DNA of 64,000 nucleotides, from positions 2,418,001-2,482,000 of the forward strand of contig NZ_CP046804.1 of assembly GCF_009763805.1 (NCBI RefSeq), in the 5' to 3' direction. The first letter of the stretch is position 1. Every line of letters starts with the position of its first letter. The translations under genes and the position numbers were made by a program. This document shows, piece after piece, positions 1-10,748 of this stretch. The DNA comes from Vibrio cidicii (GTDB taxonomy: Bacteria; Pseudomonadota; Gammaproteobacteria; Enterobacterales; Vibrionaceae). A model generated the notes under the pieces. That model was given only the letters and a program-made list of their open reading frames with translations, made no database searches and had not been told where the DNA came from.

Positions 1-504
<504 letters not shown>

Positions 505-517
505 TACTCTCAACAAC

Positions 518-542
518 AAAAAGGGCCTCAAGGCCCTTTTTT
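518..542 (+). terminator. Rho-independent terminator after pepA
   Basis: A GGGCC/GGCCC stem with loop TCAA (528-531) is extended by A:T pairs and followed by a run of six T. It lies 14 bases after the pepA stop and separates pepA from holC. Confidence 0.85.
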
Positions 543-569
543 AATCGTTCAACCTAAGGTTCAACGACG

Positions 570-1019
570 ATGCAAAGAGCCACGTTTTACATTATTCAGC
601 CACAAAGCCCTCAAGCGAGTGACCTCGGATTCGCCCACTACGTGGTGTTTCTCGCTCATCATTTTGCTAAACAAGGGGCCAAAGTGTATCTCAACTGCAA
701 CAGCAAAACTCACGCCGAGCAGATGGCGGAGTTTTTTTGGCAAGTCGAACCCGAACAGTTTGTCGCGCACAATTTGGTCGGAGAAGGACCGAAATACGCC
801 ACCAATATTGAGATCGGCCATTCTGCTGTGCGCCCTTGTTGGAATCGGCAGTTGGTCATAAACTTGGCGGAAAATGAGACAACCTTTGCGAACCAGTTTG
901 CTGAGGTGGTAGACTTCGTCCCTTGCGAAGAAAAAGCTAAACAGCTCGCGAGAGAAAGGTATAAAATCTATCGCCAAGCTGGTTATCAGCTGCAAACCAT
1001 CGAAATTGAGCACAACTAG
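570..1019 (+). CDS. holC: DNA polymerase III chi subunit HolC
   Basis: A 149-residue protein matching the chi subunit of the DNA polymerase III clamp-loader complex, which links the loader to SSB during lagging-strand synthesis. The N-terminus (ATFYII) and the conserved block with HNLVGEGP, around residues 69-76, are typical of HolC. The length agrees with the E. coli protein of 147 residues. The gene lies between a terminator after pepA and valS, a conserved order. The start ATG at 570 is preceded by an AAGG element. Its partner SSB is also in the window (50839-51381), with the acidic tail that chi binds. Confidence 0.95.
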   Translation: MQRATFYIIQPQSPQASDLGFAHYVVFLAHHFAKQGAKVYLNCNSKTHAEQMAEFFWQVEPEQFVAHNLVGEGPKYATNIEIGHSAVRPCWNRQLVINLAENETTFANQFAEVVDFVPCEEKAKQLARERYKIYRQAGYQLQTIEIEHN

Positions 1020-1113
1020 CCGTCAATCCTTATAGTTAAGCTCTCTCTTTAGAGAGTTCACTTATAGAGATTGACTCAGATTCAACCATCAACGTATCCA
1101 TTTAAAGAGCGCT

Positions 1114-3987
1114 ATGGAAAAGACATATAACCCAACTTCAATCGAACAAGCTCTGTATCAGACTTGGGAAGAGCAAGGCTACTTTAAGCCACACGGTGAC
1201 ACGACGAAAGCGTCATACAGCATCATGATCCCGCCGCCAAACGTCACAGGTAGCCTACACATGGGCCACGCGTTCCAAGACACCATCATGGATACGCTGA
1301 TCCGTTGTGAACGTATGAAGGGCAAAAACACCCTTTGGCAAGTCGGTACCGACCACGCAGGTATCGCCACTCAGATGGTGGTTGAGCGTAAGATCGCCGC
1401 AGAAGAAGGCAAAACTAAGCACGATTACGGTCGTGACGCTTTCATCGACAAAATCTGGGAATGGAAAGGCCAATCAGGCGGTACCATTACTCAGCAGCTT
1501 CGTCGTCTTGGCGCATCAGTCGACTGGGATCGTGAGCGCTTCACCATGGATGAAGGCCTGTCGAATGCGGTTCAAGAAGTGTTCGTGCGTCTCTACGAAG
1601 ATGACCTCATCTACCGTGGTAAGCGTCTGGTGAACTGGGACCCTAAACTGCACACTGCGATCTCCGATCTCGAAGTTGAGAACAAAGAGACCAAGGGCCA
1701 CATGTGGCACTTCCGCTACCCGCTCGCAGACGGCGTAAAAACCGCAGATGGTAAAGACTACATCGTTGTCGCCACCACGCGTCCAGAAACCATGCTCGGC
1801 GATACTGGTGTGGCGGTGAACCCAGAAGATCCTCGTTACAAAGATCTGATTGGTAAAGAGATCATCCTGCCTATCGTTGATCGTCGCATCCCAATTGTAG
1901 GCGATGAGCACGCCGACATGGAAAAAGGTACGGGCTGTGTGAAAATCACCCCAGCGCACGACTTTAACGACTGCGAAGTGGGTAAACGTCATCAACTGCC
2001 GATGATCAACATCTTCACTTTCGATGCCAACATCCGCGATGCGGCGGAAGTGTTCACCACCAACGGTGAGCCAAGTGATGTGTACTCAACCGAGATTCCA
2101 GCCAAATACCAAGGTATGGAGCGTTTCGCGGCGCGTAAAGCGATCGTGGCGGAATTCGACGAACTTGGCCTTTTGGAAGAGATCAAAGATCACGACTTGA
2201 CGGTGCCATACGGCGACCGTGGTGGCGTGGTCATCGAACCTATGCTGACTGACCAATGGTACGTGCGCACGGCACCGCTGGCAAAAACCGCGGTTGAAGC
2301 GGTTGAAAACGGCGACATCCAATTCGTTCCTAAGCAATACGAAAACATGTACTTCTCTTGGATGCGTGACGTTCAAGACTGGTGTATCTCTCGTCAGCTG
2401 TGGTGGGGTCACCGTATCCCTGCTTGGTACGATAACCAAGGCAATGTTTACGTAGGTCGCAGCGAAGAAGAAGTTCGTCAAAAGCACAACCTAGAGTCTG
2501 TGATTGAACTACACCAAGACGAAGACGTACTGGATACTTGGTTCTCTTCTGCACTTTGGACCTTCGGTACGCAAGGTTGGCCAGAGCAAACGGACGATCT
2601 GAAAGTGTTCCACCCTTCAGATGTACTGGTGACGGGTTTCGACATCATCTTCTTCTGGGTTGCGCGCATGATCATGATGACCATGCACTTCGTCAAAGAC
2701 GAAAACGGCAAGCCACAAGTACCATTCAAAACCGTGTACGTTACCGGCCTGATCCGTGACGAAAACGGTGACAAGATGTCGAAGTCAAAAGGTAACGTAC
2801 TTGACCCAATCGACATGATCGATGGTATCGACCTTGAGTCTCTAGTAGAGAAGCGTTGTGGCAACATGATGCAGCCTCAGCTTGCAGCGAAGATCGAGAA
2901 GAATACGCGTAAGACATTTGAAAACGGCATTGAAGCCTACGGTACTGACGCACTGCGTTTCACCCTTGCTGCAATGGCATCAACCGGCCGTGATATCAAC
3001 TGGGATATGAAGCGTCTTGAAGGTTACCGTAACTTCTGTAACAAGCTATGGAACGCCAGCCGTTACGTGATGATGAACACCGAAGAGCAAGATTGTGGCT
3101 TTAGCGCAGGTGAGATCGAATACTCACTGGCCGACAAGTGGATCGAGTCTCAGTTTGAACTGGCAGCGAAAGCGTTTAACAACCATATCGATAACTTCCG
3201 TCTCGATATGGCAGCCAACACCCTGTACGAATTCATCTGGAACCAATTCTGTGACTGGTACTTAGAGCTAACCAAACCGGTTCTATGGAAAGGGACTGAA
3301 GCGCAACAACGTGGTACGCGTCGTACGCTAATCACAGTGCTGGAGAAGACGCTACGTCTGGCTCACCCTGTGATTCCTTACATCACCGAAACCATCTGGC
3401 AAAGCATCAAGCCTATCGTTGACGGTGTGGAAGGCACTACTTCATCAGAAAGCACTATCATGCTGCAATCTCTGCCTCAATTCGATGAAGCGAACTTCAA
3501 CCAAGCTGCGCTCGATGACATCGAATGGGTAAAAGCCTTCATCACTAGCATTCGTAACCTACGTGCTGAATACGACATCAACCCAGGTAAGCCTCTGTCT
3601 GTGATGCTCAAAGCGGCGACAGCAGAAGACGCTGCGCGCGTTGAAGCCAACAAGCAGGTGCTGGTTTCTCTGGCTAAGCTGGAGTCAGTACGCGTGCTCG
3701 CAGCCGGTGAAGAAACGCCAGCCTGTGCAACGGCACTGGTCGGAAAATCTGAGCTGATGATCCCAATGGCAGGCCTGATCGACAAAGATGCCGAGCTGGC
3801 TCGTTTGGATAAAGAAGTAGCGAAAACACAAGGCGAAATCAAACGCATCGAAGGTAAACTCGGCAACGAAGGTTTCGTTGCTAAAGCACCGGAAGCGGTT
3901 ATCGCCAAAGAGCGTGAAAAGCTGGAAGGTTACAAAGAGACACTGGCTAAGCTAGAAGAGCAAAAAACCACGATCGCGGCACTCTAA
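1114..3987 (+). CDS. valS: Valyl-tRNA synthetase
   Basis: A 957-residue class I aminoacyl-tRNA synthetase that charges tRNA-Val in the cytoplasm and edits mischarged threonine. The HIGH-type motif HMGH is at residues 49-52 after PPNVTGSL, and the KMSKS motif follows DENGD in the second half of the catalytic region. The editing domain ([15 protein letters not shown]) lies between them. The C-terminal coiled coil, rich in Lys and Glu, is the tRNA-binding arm of ValRS. Length agrees with other bacterial ValS (E. coli 951). The reading frame is intact even though it contains several GTTC and GAAC sites, which matters for the frameshift pattern discussed elsewhere. Confidence 0.98.
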   Translation: MEKTYNPTSIEQALYQTWEEQGYFKPHGDTTKASYSIMIPPPNVTGSLHMGHAFQDTIMDTLIRCERMKGKNTLWQVGTDHAGIATQMVVERKIAAEEGKTKHDYGRDAFIDKIWEWKGQSGGTITQQLRRLGASVDWDRERFTMDEGLSNAVQEVFVRLYEDDLIYRGKRLVNWDPKLHTAISDLEVENKETKGHMWHFRYPLADGVKTADGKDYIVVATTRPETMLGDTGVAVNPEDPRYKDLIGKEIILPIVDRRIPIVGDEHADMEKGTGCVKITPAHDFNDCEVGKRHQLPMINIFTFDANIRDAAEVFTTNGEPSDVYSTEIPAKYQGMERFAARKAIVAEFDELGLLEEIKDHDLTVPYGDRGGVVIEPMLTDQWYVRTAPLAKTAVEAVENGDIQFVPKQYENMYFSWMRDVQDWCISRQLWWGHRIPAWYDNQGNVYVGRSEEEVRQKHNLESVIELHQDEDVLDTWFSSALWTFGTQGWPEQTDDLKVFHPSDVLVTGFDIIFFWVARMIMMTMHFVKDENGKPQVPFKTVYVTGLIRDENGDKMSKSKGNVLDPIDMIDGIDLESLVEKRCGNMMQPQLAAKIEKNTRKTFENGIEAYGTDALRFTLAAMASTGRDINWDMKRLEGYRNFCNKLWNASRYVMMNTEEQDCGFSAGEIEYSLADKWIESQFELAAKAFNNHIDNFRLDMAANTLYEFIWNQFCDWYLELTKPVLWKGTEAQQRGTRRTLITVLEKTLRLAHPVIPYITETIWQSIKPIVDGVEGTTSSESTIMLQSLPQFDEANFNQAALDDIEWVKAFITSIRNLRAEYDINPGKPLSVMLKAATAEDAARVEANKQVLVSLAKLESVRVLAAGEETPACATALVGKSELMIPMAGLIDKDAELARLDKEVAKTQGEIKRIEGKLGNEGFVAKAPEAVIAKEREKLEGYKETLAKLEEQKTTIAAL

Positions 3988-4020
3988 TTCCAAAGTGAAT
4001 TAAAAGATCCATGATCAATC

Positions 4021-4050
4021 AGAAAAGGCAGCGAGTTCGCTGCCTTTTCT
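4021..4050. terminator. Bidirectional terminator between valS and the M48 peptidase gene
   Basis: A perfect 13-bp stem (4021-4033 with 4038-4050, loop AGTT) begins with AGAAAAGG and ends with CCTTTTCT. It can stop transcription from valS and from the convergent peptidase gene. Confidence 0.85.
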
Positions 4051-4094
4051 ATTGGCTTTCTTTAGCCCCTTGCGGTTTGCCGCACACGTTTCCG

Positions 4095-5105
4095 CTACCG
4101 CGAATCACTGCGCGCAGCATCGATGCGGGAGTCAAAATCAGGATGAGTGCTCAGCCATGCGGGCACTTCCCCCTCACTTTGCTGCTGAAAACGCTCAAAC
4201 ATCTCTGCCATCGGTTCACTGCTACCATATATCTGCCGCATCGCCAGTTTCGCGTAATGATCCGCCTGCTTTTCGGCCTCACGCGATTGGCCATTGGAAG
4301 CAATGAATACGCCCATCCCCGCCAGATTATCAACGATGCCCGAACTTTCCCCCGTAATCAGAGAAACACTGACGGAGAGTATGGTCGATTGCACCAATTG
4401 CTTCATCATATGCCGGTGATGAACATGCCCTAACTCATGCAAAATGATGCTATCAAGCTGCGCCGGCGTCTCTGCCAGAGCCACCAGTTCATCTAAAAGA
4501 ATGATGGTGCCACCGGGCAGCGCAAACGCATTCGCTCCTTGAGCCGATGAGCGAAACTGCACATTGATAGCAAAAGGCAGCGGAGCAAGCTTTTCGACGT
4601 GCTGCGCCACACGCAAACGAATCGCCTGCTGCTGCGAGGCGTCAAGCTCGCTGGGGACGAGGTGCTCGTCTAGGGTTTGCAAGATCTTCTCACCCAGAAG
4701 CAACGAGACCGAGTCGGGCAAACGCTCAGCTATCTTGTCACTCGCCCAAGGCAACGCGTAGACATACCCCCAAAGCAGAATAGCGATACAGATGAACGAG
4801 GAAACCACCCAAGCGGTGATATTTCCTTCCATCCAATCGACAAAGCGAGTTCTGCGCTTACGATGACGCAGCAACCATTGCTCTATTGCCGCACTGCGGG
4901 GAGCAACAAACACCCACCCCTGCGCAAAAGTAAAGCGGATGGGCAGATTGCCCACTGGATCGCTGACCGTCACATGATGCTGCTCGCAACTGATAATGTC
5001 ACCATTTATGTGCAGCGCGACAAAATTGGCCTGAGAGAGATCTAACATCGCCTCGTGTCGCTCTGAGCTACGAGGCGCAAACGCGGTGCCTTGAATGCGT
5101 GACAT
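4095..5105 (-). CDS. M48-family membrane metallopeptidase
   Basis: A 336-residue zinc metallopeptidase. The HELGH zinc motif is at residues 223-227, and the probable third ligand is Glu278 in the later EKQAD segment. One clear transmembrane helix lies near residues 96-118, after a basic stretch (RHRKRRTR), so the protein is probably anchored in the inner membrane. The N-terminal 90 residues form a soluble domain without a recognised name. The start ATG overlaps the stop codon of yjgN, so the two are co-transcribed and may work together in membrane protein turnover; that role is inference. Family assignment is certain, substrate unknown. Confidence 0.85.
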   Translation of the reverse strand: MSRIQGTAFAPRSSERHEAMLDLSQANFVALHINGDIISCEQHHVTVSDPVGNLPIRFTFAQGWVFVAPRSAAIEQWLLRHRKRRTRFVDWMEGNITAWVVSSFICIAILLWGYVYALPWASDKIAERLPDSVSLLLGEKILQTLDEHLVPSELDASQQQAIRLRVAQHVEKLAPLPFAINVQFRSSAQGANAFALPGGTIILLDELVALAETPAQLDSIILHELGHVHHRHMMKQLVQSTILSVSVSLITGESSGIVDNLAGMGVFIASNGQSREAEKQADHYAKLAMRQIYGSSEPMAEMFERFQQQSEGEVPAWLSTHPDFDSRIDAARSDSR

Positions 5106-6281
5106 CAGCTAATGCCCATGCCAAGATCAAACACCTGCGCCAGTTCGTCACTGATGGCCGATTTCACCTCCGAATCCTGATCCCAAGCTTTCAGTTGCGT
5201 CATGTCGCCAAGCACCGCCGTATTAGCTGCGAGATATCGCGTAGAGCGCACCATCACCCAAGGACGTGCTAAACCAAGCGTCACCACTTGCAATAAGAAG
5301 TTACTGATCACTAACGTGGTGTAACTCCACACGCCCATGGTCGAAGAAAAAGTAAACGTTTGTTCACTGTCACTTGCTTGCTGCGCACGTAGACAAGAGA
5401 AGACATAGTTGCGAATACGAGTGGTCGTGTAGGCCGTCATGACGACCGACATAATTAAAATCAAAGCATACATCAATGGAACAACAAACAAACTCGAATG
5501 ATTCTCAAGAGTAGAGAGATCGCCATTCACTAAATCCATCAACACACCTGAGCCAAACACATACCCGAGCACAACCCCACCGATGATGGCGCTAAAGAAA
5601 CGCACCGAGTAGACTCGCTTTCAGGTAAACCGAAGCAAAGAAACCTGTTTTCAACTCGGCACTAAATTGCCATTCGCCATACTGATAACCATTAGCAAAA
5701 TAGTGATGCATACCCACCGCCATCCAAGCGTAAAGCACGGCGGCGACAACCAGCCCAAACAGACCGAGTAACATGGCGGCCATTCCTGACGAGAAAGCCG
5801 CAGCAAACACTAGGCTACCGTACAATCCAAGCACAACCAGCGAGACAATACCACGCCCCAAAATGGCAGTATAGGCGCCACTAAGTGAGGCATTAAAGGC
5901 AAAATGCACGTTGCGATAGCTAGTCATCGCCGCATCAAAGCGAGCATTGCTCCACATCAGCCAAGGCAAGGAGAGATAAAACGCGATCAAAAGCAGCGCA
6001 CTGAATAACGGGAAGATGGTGTTGGTCACCGCCCAGACAAGCACCACCAACAAGGCTACTAAACGGCCTTTAAGCAGTTGAGTCGGGGTGGCGTGATACT
6101 CAAAATTATCACCTGCGAGCTCAGTATTGCCGTAAAAGTAGCGTTTTGTTCTGACCTTTGCCCAAGCGGAGTAGATGCCTAAGGTGATAACAGACAAAAG
6201 AATATTGACAATCCAGATGCCAAAAAACTCGCCCCCTTGGCCGTGAAATTGGATGGCATTTCGCGTTGATGTGTTGTTCAT
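5105..6281 (-). CDS. yjgN: YjgN-family (DUF898) inner-membrane protein, apparent frameshift
   Basis: A polytopic membrane protein of the DUF898/YjgN family, function unknown. Two frames cover it. The first runs from the ATG at 6281 (MNNTSTRNAIQFHG, preceded by GGGAT) to a TAG at 5592. The second continues to 5105. Removing one base in GAAAC at 5597-5601 (plus strand) gives a continuous 391-residue protein in which the hydrophobic segment YLKASLLGAF runs directly into SAIIGG. DUF898 proteins are normally a single chain of about this length, so I treat the split as a single-base insertion. The longer upstream ATG at 6365 would add a non-conserved extension. The stop overlaps the start of the M48 peptidase gene. 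Confidence 0.8.
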
Positions 6282-6539
6282 TGAAACTATCCCTGACGTA
6301 ATAATTAATAAGAAAATCAGTAATTTTATAAAACCTGTTATTCTAACCGGATTACACTCCCCCATTCAGTGATGAATCTAAACAAAACACATTGATTTCT
6401 TATATAAATCACTCAGCAACCCATATATAGTTTTTGACGATTAATTAGATAGATTCAATCGAATATCTCTTTAATTTTTTTTCTCAGATACTGTACTCAA
6501 CGCCGAACCAACTACGATGGCTCACTGAGAGGATCGATC

Positions 6540-6950
6540 ATGAAAAAGACACTAACTTTTGCAGCACTTCATTTTACTATCGCTTTTAGTGTCGCTTACG
6601 TACTGACTGGCGATGTTCTAATAGGTAGTTTAATTGCCATGATTGAGCCCTCAGTGAACACCGTGGCATTTTACTTTCATGAGAAAGCATGGGCGCAAGC
6701 ACCCGCGTTAAGAGCGCGTCAGTGGATGACCAAACTCAAGACTGCCAGCTTTGCGACCGTCCATTTCAGCGTGGCGTTTTCTGTCGCCTATCTGTTGACT
6801 GGTGACCTTTTGGTCGGTGGCGTCATGGCGATGATTGAACCTTCGATCAACACAGTGGTGTACTACTTCCATGAAAAGGTCTGGTTACGCCACAGTGCAA
6901 GCAAACAAACGCGCGATTCGCACCGTTTTTGTTTGCACCCAACGGCGTAG
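6540..6950 (+). CDS. Membrane protein with two tandem DUF2061 repeats
   Basis: A 136-residue protein made of two copies of the same 50-residue unit. The first (about residues 1-53) reads LHFTIAFSVAYVLTGD and then MIEPSVNTVAFYFHEK. The second (about 62-115) reads VHFSVAFSVAYLLTGD and then MIEPSINTVVYYFHEK. DUF2061 proteins are small membrane proteins of unknown function. Each unit carries two hydrophobic helices and the conserved MIEPS-N-T motif. The tail after residue 117 is polar. A strong GAGAGG ribosome site lies 7-8 bases before the ATG. The upstream 175 bases are AT-rich and hold the promoter. Family certain, function not known. Confidence 0.8.
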   Translation: MKKTLTFAALHFTIAFSVAYVLTGDVLIGSLIAMIEPSVNTVAFYFHEKAWAQAPALRARQWMTKLKTASFATVHFSVAFSVAYLLTGDLLVGGVMAMIEPSINTVVYYFHEKVWLRHSASKQTRDSHRFCLHPTA

Positions 6951-6984
6951 CCACTCTATAGTTTTGACCATCATGAACTGAACT

Positions 6985-7491
6985 ATGAATGACCTTATGT
7001 CACAAGAAATGGAATTTACCTTACGCCCGATAACTCTTGAGGACAACGCCTCAATAGCCAATGTGATTCGCCAAGTCTCGGCCGAATATGGCTTAACCGC
7101 CGATAAAGGCTACAGCGTCGCCGATCCAACACTGGACGATTTGTACAGTATCTACAAACAGCCACGCGCTGCATATTGGGTGGTGGAACATCAAGGCGAA
7201 GTAGTCGGGGGCGGTGGCTTCTCGCCGCTCAGCGGCGCTGAAGATATTTGTGAACTACAAAAAATGTATTTTTTACCCATTTGCCGCGGCCAAGGGCTGG
7301 CCAAGCAAATCATCGCCTTGTGTAAAGCGTTGGCGAAAAATATGGGCTATCAACAATGCTATCTTGAAAGCACCGCCAACTTGAAAGAAGCGCTGGCACT
7401 ATATAAAAAAGTTGGCTTTCGCCATCTCGATGCGCCACTGGGCAACACCGGTCACGACGCCTGTGAAGTGGTGATGATCACAGAGCTCTAA
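6985..7491 (+). CDS. GNAT-family N-acetyltransferase
   Basis: A 168-residue acetyl-CoA-dependent acetyltransferase. The acetyl-CoA binding segment [11 protein letters not shown] is near residue 105, after the beta-strand ELQKMYF, and the C-terminal part [10 protein letters not shown] is typical of GNAT enzymes. The substrate cannot be told from sequence. Two starts are possible: the first ATG at 6985 or an ATG four codons later at 6997; neither has a strong ribosome site. It lies 34 bases after the DUF2061 gene in the same direction, so the two may share a transcript. It faces the orphan sugar-binding gene on the other strand. Confidence 0.8.
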   Translation: MNDLMSQEMEFTLRPITLEDNASIANVIRQVSAEYGLTADKGYSVADPTLDDLYSIYKQPRAAYWVVEHQGEVVGGGGFSPLSGAEDICELQKMYFLPICRGQGLAKQIIALCKALAKNMGYQQCYLESTANLKEALALYKKVGFRHLDAPLGNTGHDACEVVMITEL

Positions 7492-7526
7492 CTCACCACA
7501 CCCAATGACTGACACAGAGATCTTGG

Positions 7527-8294
7527 CTAAGCGCCACTGAGAAACTCTTGGCGTTGCCCATCGAGCTCCACCGTCAGTGAGTAAAGATCTCGCGGATCGG
7601 GATCGTTGAGATCGGCATAGCGCGGCGCTTCGATCTGAAACAGCGCGCAAGCGTGTGCCGCTCTCACATCAATCGGGATCTGATACGTCATACCGTTGAA
7701 CTTCACCGCTGCCGAGACTAAGCCGGGCGCAAAAGTTTGATAATAAAGGTCAACCTTAAACTCACAGCCACCGCCGTGATGCCAGATCTGCTCGGTGGTG
7801 ATGTGATCGAGTCGCACATGGCGGATAAATTGCAGATACGGCACTTGCCAGATGCCGATACGCTCATCGCTTTTGTGATAGGCATTGGCCGTCAGTACGC
7901 ACACATCCGGCTCATCTTCGTCAAACAGTAAGGATTCTTCTTCCTCAAGAAAAAGGATCTCGAAACGATTTCGCCCCAGTTGCAGATAAGGCCGGATATC
8001 TTTGCGATAGACAAGTTGACTTTGGTCGCAATCAAACACCGCGACCCCATTGAGGCGCACCTCAGCATGATAATCAACCCCACCGAGTACCAGCTCAACC
8101 GCCGGAAAGGCCAGCATCGCCTCGTCAACCTCAATGTCATGCATCAAATGCCACTCTTGCTGGGCAATTTGCAGCTCTGAGAGATCGTCAGGCAAAATTT
8201 GGCTCAGTGGAGCGGGAAAAATAATATCATCTTGAGCGATGGAGAGATCAGTCAGAGGAGAAAGTTGCCAAAGGCCGCTAAGCGAGAGTTGCAT
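7527..8294 (-). CDS. Orphan glycoside hydrolase family 2 type sugar-binding protein
   Basis: A 255-residue soluble protein whose first 170 residues resemble the N-terminal jelly-roll sugar-binding domain of GH2 enzymes such as beta-mannosidase: LSGLWQLS at the start, LVLGGVDYHAEVRLNGV in the middle, then GRNRFEILF. The rest looks like the following Ig-like domain. No TIM-barrel catalytic domain is present, so it is not a complete glycosidase. I chose the ATG at 8294 because the in-frame upstream extension to 8417 is not protein-like and overlaps the rraB terminator. No signal peptide is visible. Function is unknown; the domain assignment rests on motif resemblance. Confidence 0.6.
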   Translation of the reverse strand: MQLSLSGLWQLSPLTDLSIAQDDIIFPAPLSQILPDDLSELQIAQQEWHLMHDIEVDEAMLAFPAVELVLGGVDYHAEVRLNGVAVFDCDQSQLVYRKDIRPYLQLGRNRFEILFLEEEESLLFDEDEPDVCVLTANAYHKSDERIGIWQVPYLQFIRHVRLDHITTEQIWHHGGGCEFKVDLYYQTFAPGLVSAAVKFNGMTYQIPIDVRAAHACALFQIEAPRYADLNDPDPRDLYSLTVELDGQRQEFLSGA

Positions 8295-8416
8295 AATGAT
8301 ATTGAGCCAGATCAAATTTGCGCCATTATACGCACATTCGTATCGCAGAGGCGAGACATCGCGGCGTAGATTAATGACCACATAATCAAATCGTTTGGTG
8401 GCGAGCAAAGCAGGCA

Positions 8417-8443
8417 ATAAAAAAGCTGGCGTTTGCCAGCTTT
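8417..8443 (-). terminator. Rho-independent terminator after rraB
   Basis: A 9-bp stem (AAAGCTGGC at 8422-8430 with its complement at 8435-8443, loop GTTT on the plus strand) is followed on the minus strand by a T-rich tail. Confidence 0.8.
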
Positions 8444-8455
8444 CAAATCAAGCGA

Positions 8456-8878
8456 TTAATCTTCGTAATCGCCGTCTTCGTCATCATCAGGGTAAAGCGC
8501 GTCTTCGCCTTCGTAGTACGTGCCCCATCCATCATAAATAATGTCATATTTTTCAGCTAGATGAACCAGTTTCTCAACTTGGGCGTCAATCGCTTCGGCA
8601 TCAAGGGCAGATTGCATGGTGGCATCACAGCAAAGCAGGATCTTACCATCTTCGTCTTCGGTCTCTTCGGCTTCGAGAACCTCAAAACCCATTTTAAAGG
8701 CTTCAACCACCGCTTTTTCCAGCGTCTCAAAGTCTTCGGCAAACAGATGGTGCTCAATTTCATACAGAGCATCAGGATCACTGCCATCTTCGAGTAGGGC
8801 AGCAATAATATCGCGAGTATCTTCCTTTTGAATCTCGATTAATTCTTCAACTGACAGATATTCATCTTCGTGAGACAT
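8456..8878 (-). CDS. rraB: Ribonuclease E inhibitor RraB
   Basis: A 140-residue, very acidic protein matching RraB (YjgD), which binds the C-terminal scaffold of RNase E and alters its activity on selected mRNAs. The N-terminal segment ([13 protein letters not shown]), the central GFEVLEAEE and the conserved YDGWGTYYE are typical, and the C-terminus is a run of Asp and Glu. Length agrees with E. coli RraB (138). The ATG at 8878 is preceded by an AGCTCC... leader without a strong ribosome site. The window also encodes RNase G (rng), a paralogue of RNase E, but the two genes are not linked. Confidence 0.95.
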   Translation of the reverse strand: MSHEDEYLSVEELIEIQKEDTRDIIAALLEDGSDPDALYEIEHHLFAEDFETLEKAVVEAFKMGFEVLEAEETEDEDGKILLCCDATMQSALDAEAIDAQVEKLVHLAEKYDIIYDGWGTYYEGEDALYPDDDEDGDYED

Positions 8879-9444
8879 GGTTTAGCTCCGGAATCGTAAC
8901 TCTAACTTGGTTCATCGTTAATGCGGTGAAATATGGCATGGATCGAGCGGAAAAGCCACCAACAAACTCTTTTCCCCTTTATCTTTCTCTGCTGCGGCGA
9001 GCAAAAGTCACAAGCACGTCAACTTCGCTACACTAAATTAACAATTTTACTCTTTCCGTAAGATTCAGAAGATCCTACGTGAGCAAAAATGGACAGCACA
9101 TAAATATAATTGCCTAAAAGTTGCCGCTTCATTCACGATTAAATCCTGTCAAAAAGCAAGATTGCGACTAATGGAGCGGCAATAAGTGCATATTATTGAA
9201 TGTCTATTCAATCATTTCCTAAGATTCCTCATCCAGAGAGCACTGAGTAACGCGCATAAAAACGCATATTTTGCCCTTGAAAAGAACAAACACCAAAACA
9301 AGACAAGAAACTAAATTAATAACAAAAACCAGCAATAAAAACCATTATTAAAACAAAATACAGAATTTAAATAAAGCAAAGCGATTTGCATCTTATAGAT
9401 AAGGTTGTCATAAATAGCGGCAGGATAAATTGTAAGGATGCAAA
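8879..9444. other. Long AT-rich intergenic region between rraB and arcA
   Basis: This 566-base divergent region has no reading frame I can support. It must hold the rraB promoter (left part) and the arcA control region (right part). The one clear element is an ARG-box-like palindrome at 9195-9212, listed separately. From about 9250 to 9440 the sequence is strongly A-rich on the plus strand. The arcA ribosome site AAGGATG lies just before the start at 9445. Confidence 0.6.
9195..9212. promoter_or_regulatory. ARG box (ArgR operator) upstream of arcA
   Basis: The 18-base palindrome ATTGAAT-GTCT-ATTCAAT matches the ArgR consensus (TGAAT, four mostly A/T bases, ATTCA) in every conserved position of both half-sites. 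It lies about 230 bases before arcA. A second, well matched box three bases away, as in many E. coli operators, is not evident. Confidence 0.65.
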
Positions 9445-10665
9445 ATGAGCAAGCTGTATGTCGGCTCCGAGGTCGGTCAACTACGACGAGTGTTGTTAAA
9501 CCGCCCAGAGCGAGCCCTAACCCATCTCACCCCCTCCAATTGCCACGAGTTACTGTTTGATGATGTGTTAGCGGTTGAGGCGGCGGGGCAAGAACACGAT
9601 GCGTTTGCCAACACGCTACGCAGCCAAGGGGTTGAAGTATTACTGCTGCACGATCTCTTGGTTCAAACCCTCGCCGTACCGCAAGCCAAACACTGGCTGC
9701 TGAATGTGCAAGTGTCGGATTTTCGCTACGGGCCGATTTTCGCCCGCGATCTGCGCCACTATCTCTCTGATATGGACGATGAGCATCTGGCAACCATTCT
9801 ACTCGGCGGATTAGCCTACTCTGAGTTGCCGATCAAATCCGCGTCTATGCTACCAAGAATGAAGCGCCCGCTGGATTTCGTCATTGAGCCGCTGCCCAAC
9901 CATCTCTTCACCCGCGACACCTCATGTTGGGTATACGGAGGCGTGTCACTCAACCCAATGATGAAAGCGGCTCGCCAACGGGAAACCAACCATTTGCGCG
10001 CGATTTACCAATGGCACCCGACGTTTGCGGGGCAAGATTTCATCAAATACTTCGGTGATGAAGACCTGCACTACGACAACGCCAATATCGAAGGCGGCGA
10101 TGTGCTGGTGATCGGCAAAGGCGCGGTGTTAATTGGTATGTCTGAACGCACCACGCCACAAGGGGTAGAAAACCTCGCGGCGAGCCTGTTTAAGTCCGGT
10201 CAAGCAAAAGAGGTGATCGCCATCGATCTGCCGAAGCACCGCTCTTGCATGCATTTAGACACCGTCATGACGCACATGGATGTCGATACTTTTTCGGTCT
10301 ATCCAGAAATCATGCGCAAAGATCTCGATACTTGGCGTCTCACACCACAAGGAAACGGTGAAATGCGCGTCGAGGCATCGCATAACTATCTGCATGCTAT
10401 CGAAACGGCTCTTGGTTTGGATCAGCTCAACATCATCACCACAGGTGGCGACAACTACGAAGCCGAGCGCGAGCAATGGAATGATGCCAATAACGTGCTG
10501 ACCGTCAAACCGGGCGTGGTGATTGGCTACGAGCGCAACGTCTACACCAATGAGAAGTATGACAAGGCAGGGATTGAGGTTTTAACCATTCCCGGCAATG
10601 AACTGGGACGCGGCCGTGGCGGCGCACGCTGCATGAGTTGTCCGATTGAGCGCGATGACATTTAA
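9445..10665 (+). CDS. arcA: Arginine deiminase
   Basis: A 406-residue arginine deiminase that hydrolyses L-arginine to citrulline and ammonia, the first step of the fermentative arginine deiminase pathway. The catalytic cysteine is Cys396 in [12 protein letters not shown], with the conserved ADI pieces [17 protein letters not shown] and CMHLDTVMT, which hold the other active-site residues. The start has a clear AAGGATG ribosome site. The gene sits upstream of argF with a terminator between them; arcB, arcC and arcD are not in the window, so citrulline must be handled by an ornithine carbamoyltransferase such as ArgF or by genes elsewhere. An ARG box lies upstream. Confidence 0.97.
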   Translation: MSKLYVGSEVGQLRRVLLNRPERALTHLTPSNCHELLFDDVLAVEAAGQEHDAFANTLRSQGVEVLLLHDLLVQTLAVPQAKHWLLNVQVSDFRYGPIFARDLRHYLSDMDDEHLATILLGGLAYSELPIKSASMLPRMKRPLDFVIEPLPNHLFTRDTSCWVYGGVSLNPMMKAARQRETNHLRAIYQWHPTFAGQDFIKYFGDEDLHYDNANIEGGDVLVIGKGAVLIGMSERTTPQGVENLAASLFKSGQAKEVIAIDLPKHRSCMHLDTVMTHMDVDTFSVYPEIMRKDLDTWRLTPQGNGEMRVEASHNYLHAIETALGLDQLNIITTGGDNYEAEREQWNDANNVLTVKPGVVIGYERNVYTNEKYDKAGIEVLTIPGNELGRGRGGARCMSCPIERDDI

Positions 10666-10691
10666 TCTCGCTAACTCCTAGCCGTTTCAAC

Positions 10692-10720
10692 AAAAACCGA
10701 TGTTTGCGCATCGGTTTTTT
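10692..10720 (+). terminator. Rho-independent terminator after arcA
   Basis: An 11-bp stem (10692-10702 with 10709-10719, loop TTTGCG) starts AAAAACCGATG and runs into six T. It separates arcA from argF transcription. Confidence 0.85.
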
Positions 10721-10730
10721 CTTACGCAAA

Positions 10731-10748
10731 TAAAAATATTTATTCACA
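10731..10748. promoter_or_regulatory. Probable ARG box upstream of argF
   Basis: TAAAAATATTTATTCACA has a perfect right half (ATTCA) and a weaker left half (AAAAT for TGAAT). It lies 60 bases before argF, the usual place for ArgR repression of arginine biosynthesis. Confidence 0.5.

Noticed and set aside
8295..8417. N-terminal extension of the GH2-like protein
   Set aside because: It overlaps the rraB terminator, and the domain starts at the ATG at 8294 (MQLSLSGLW).
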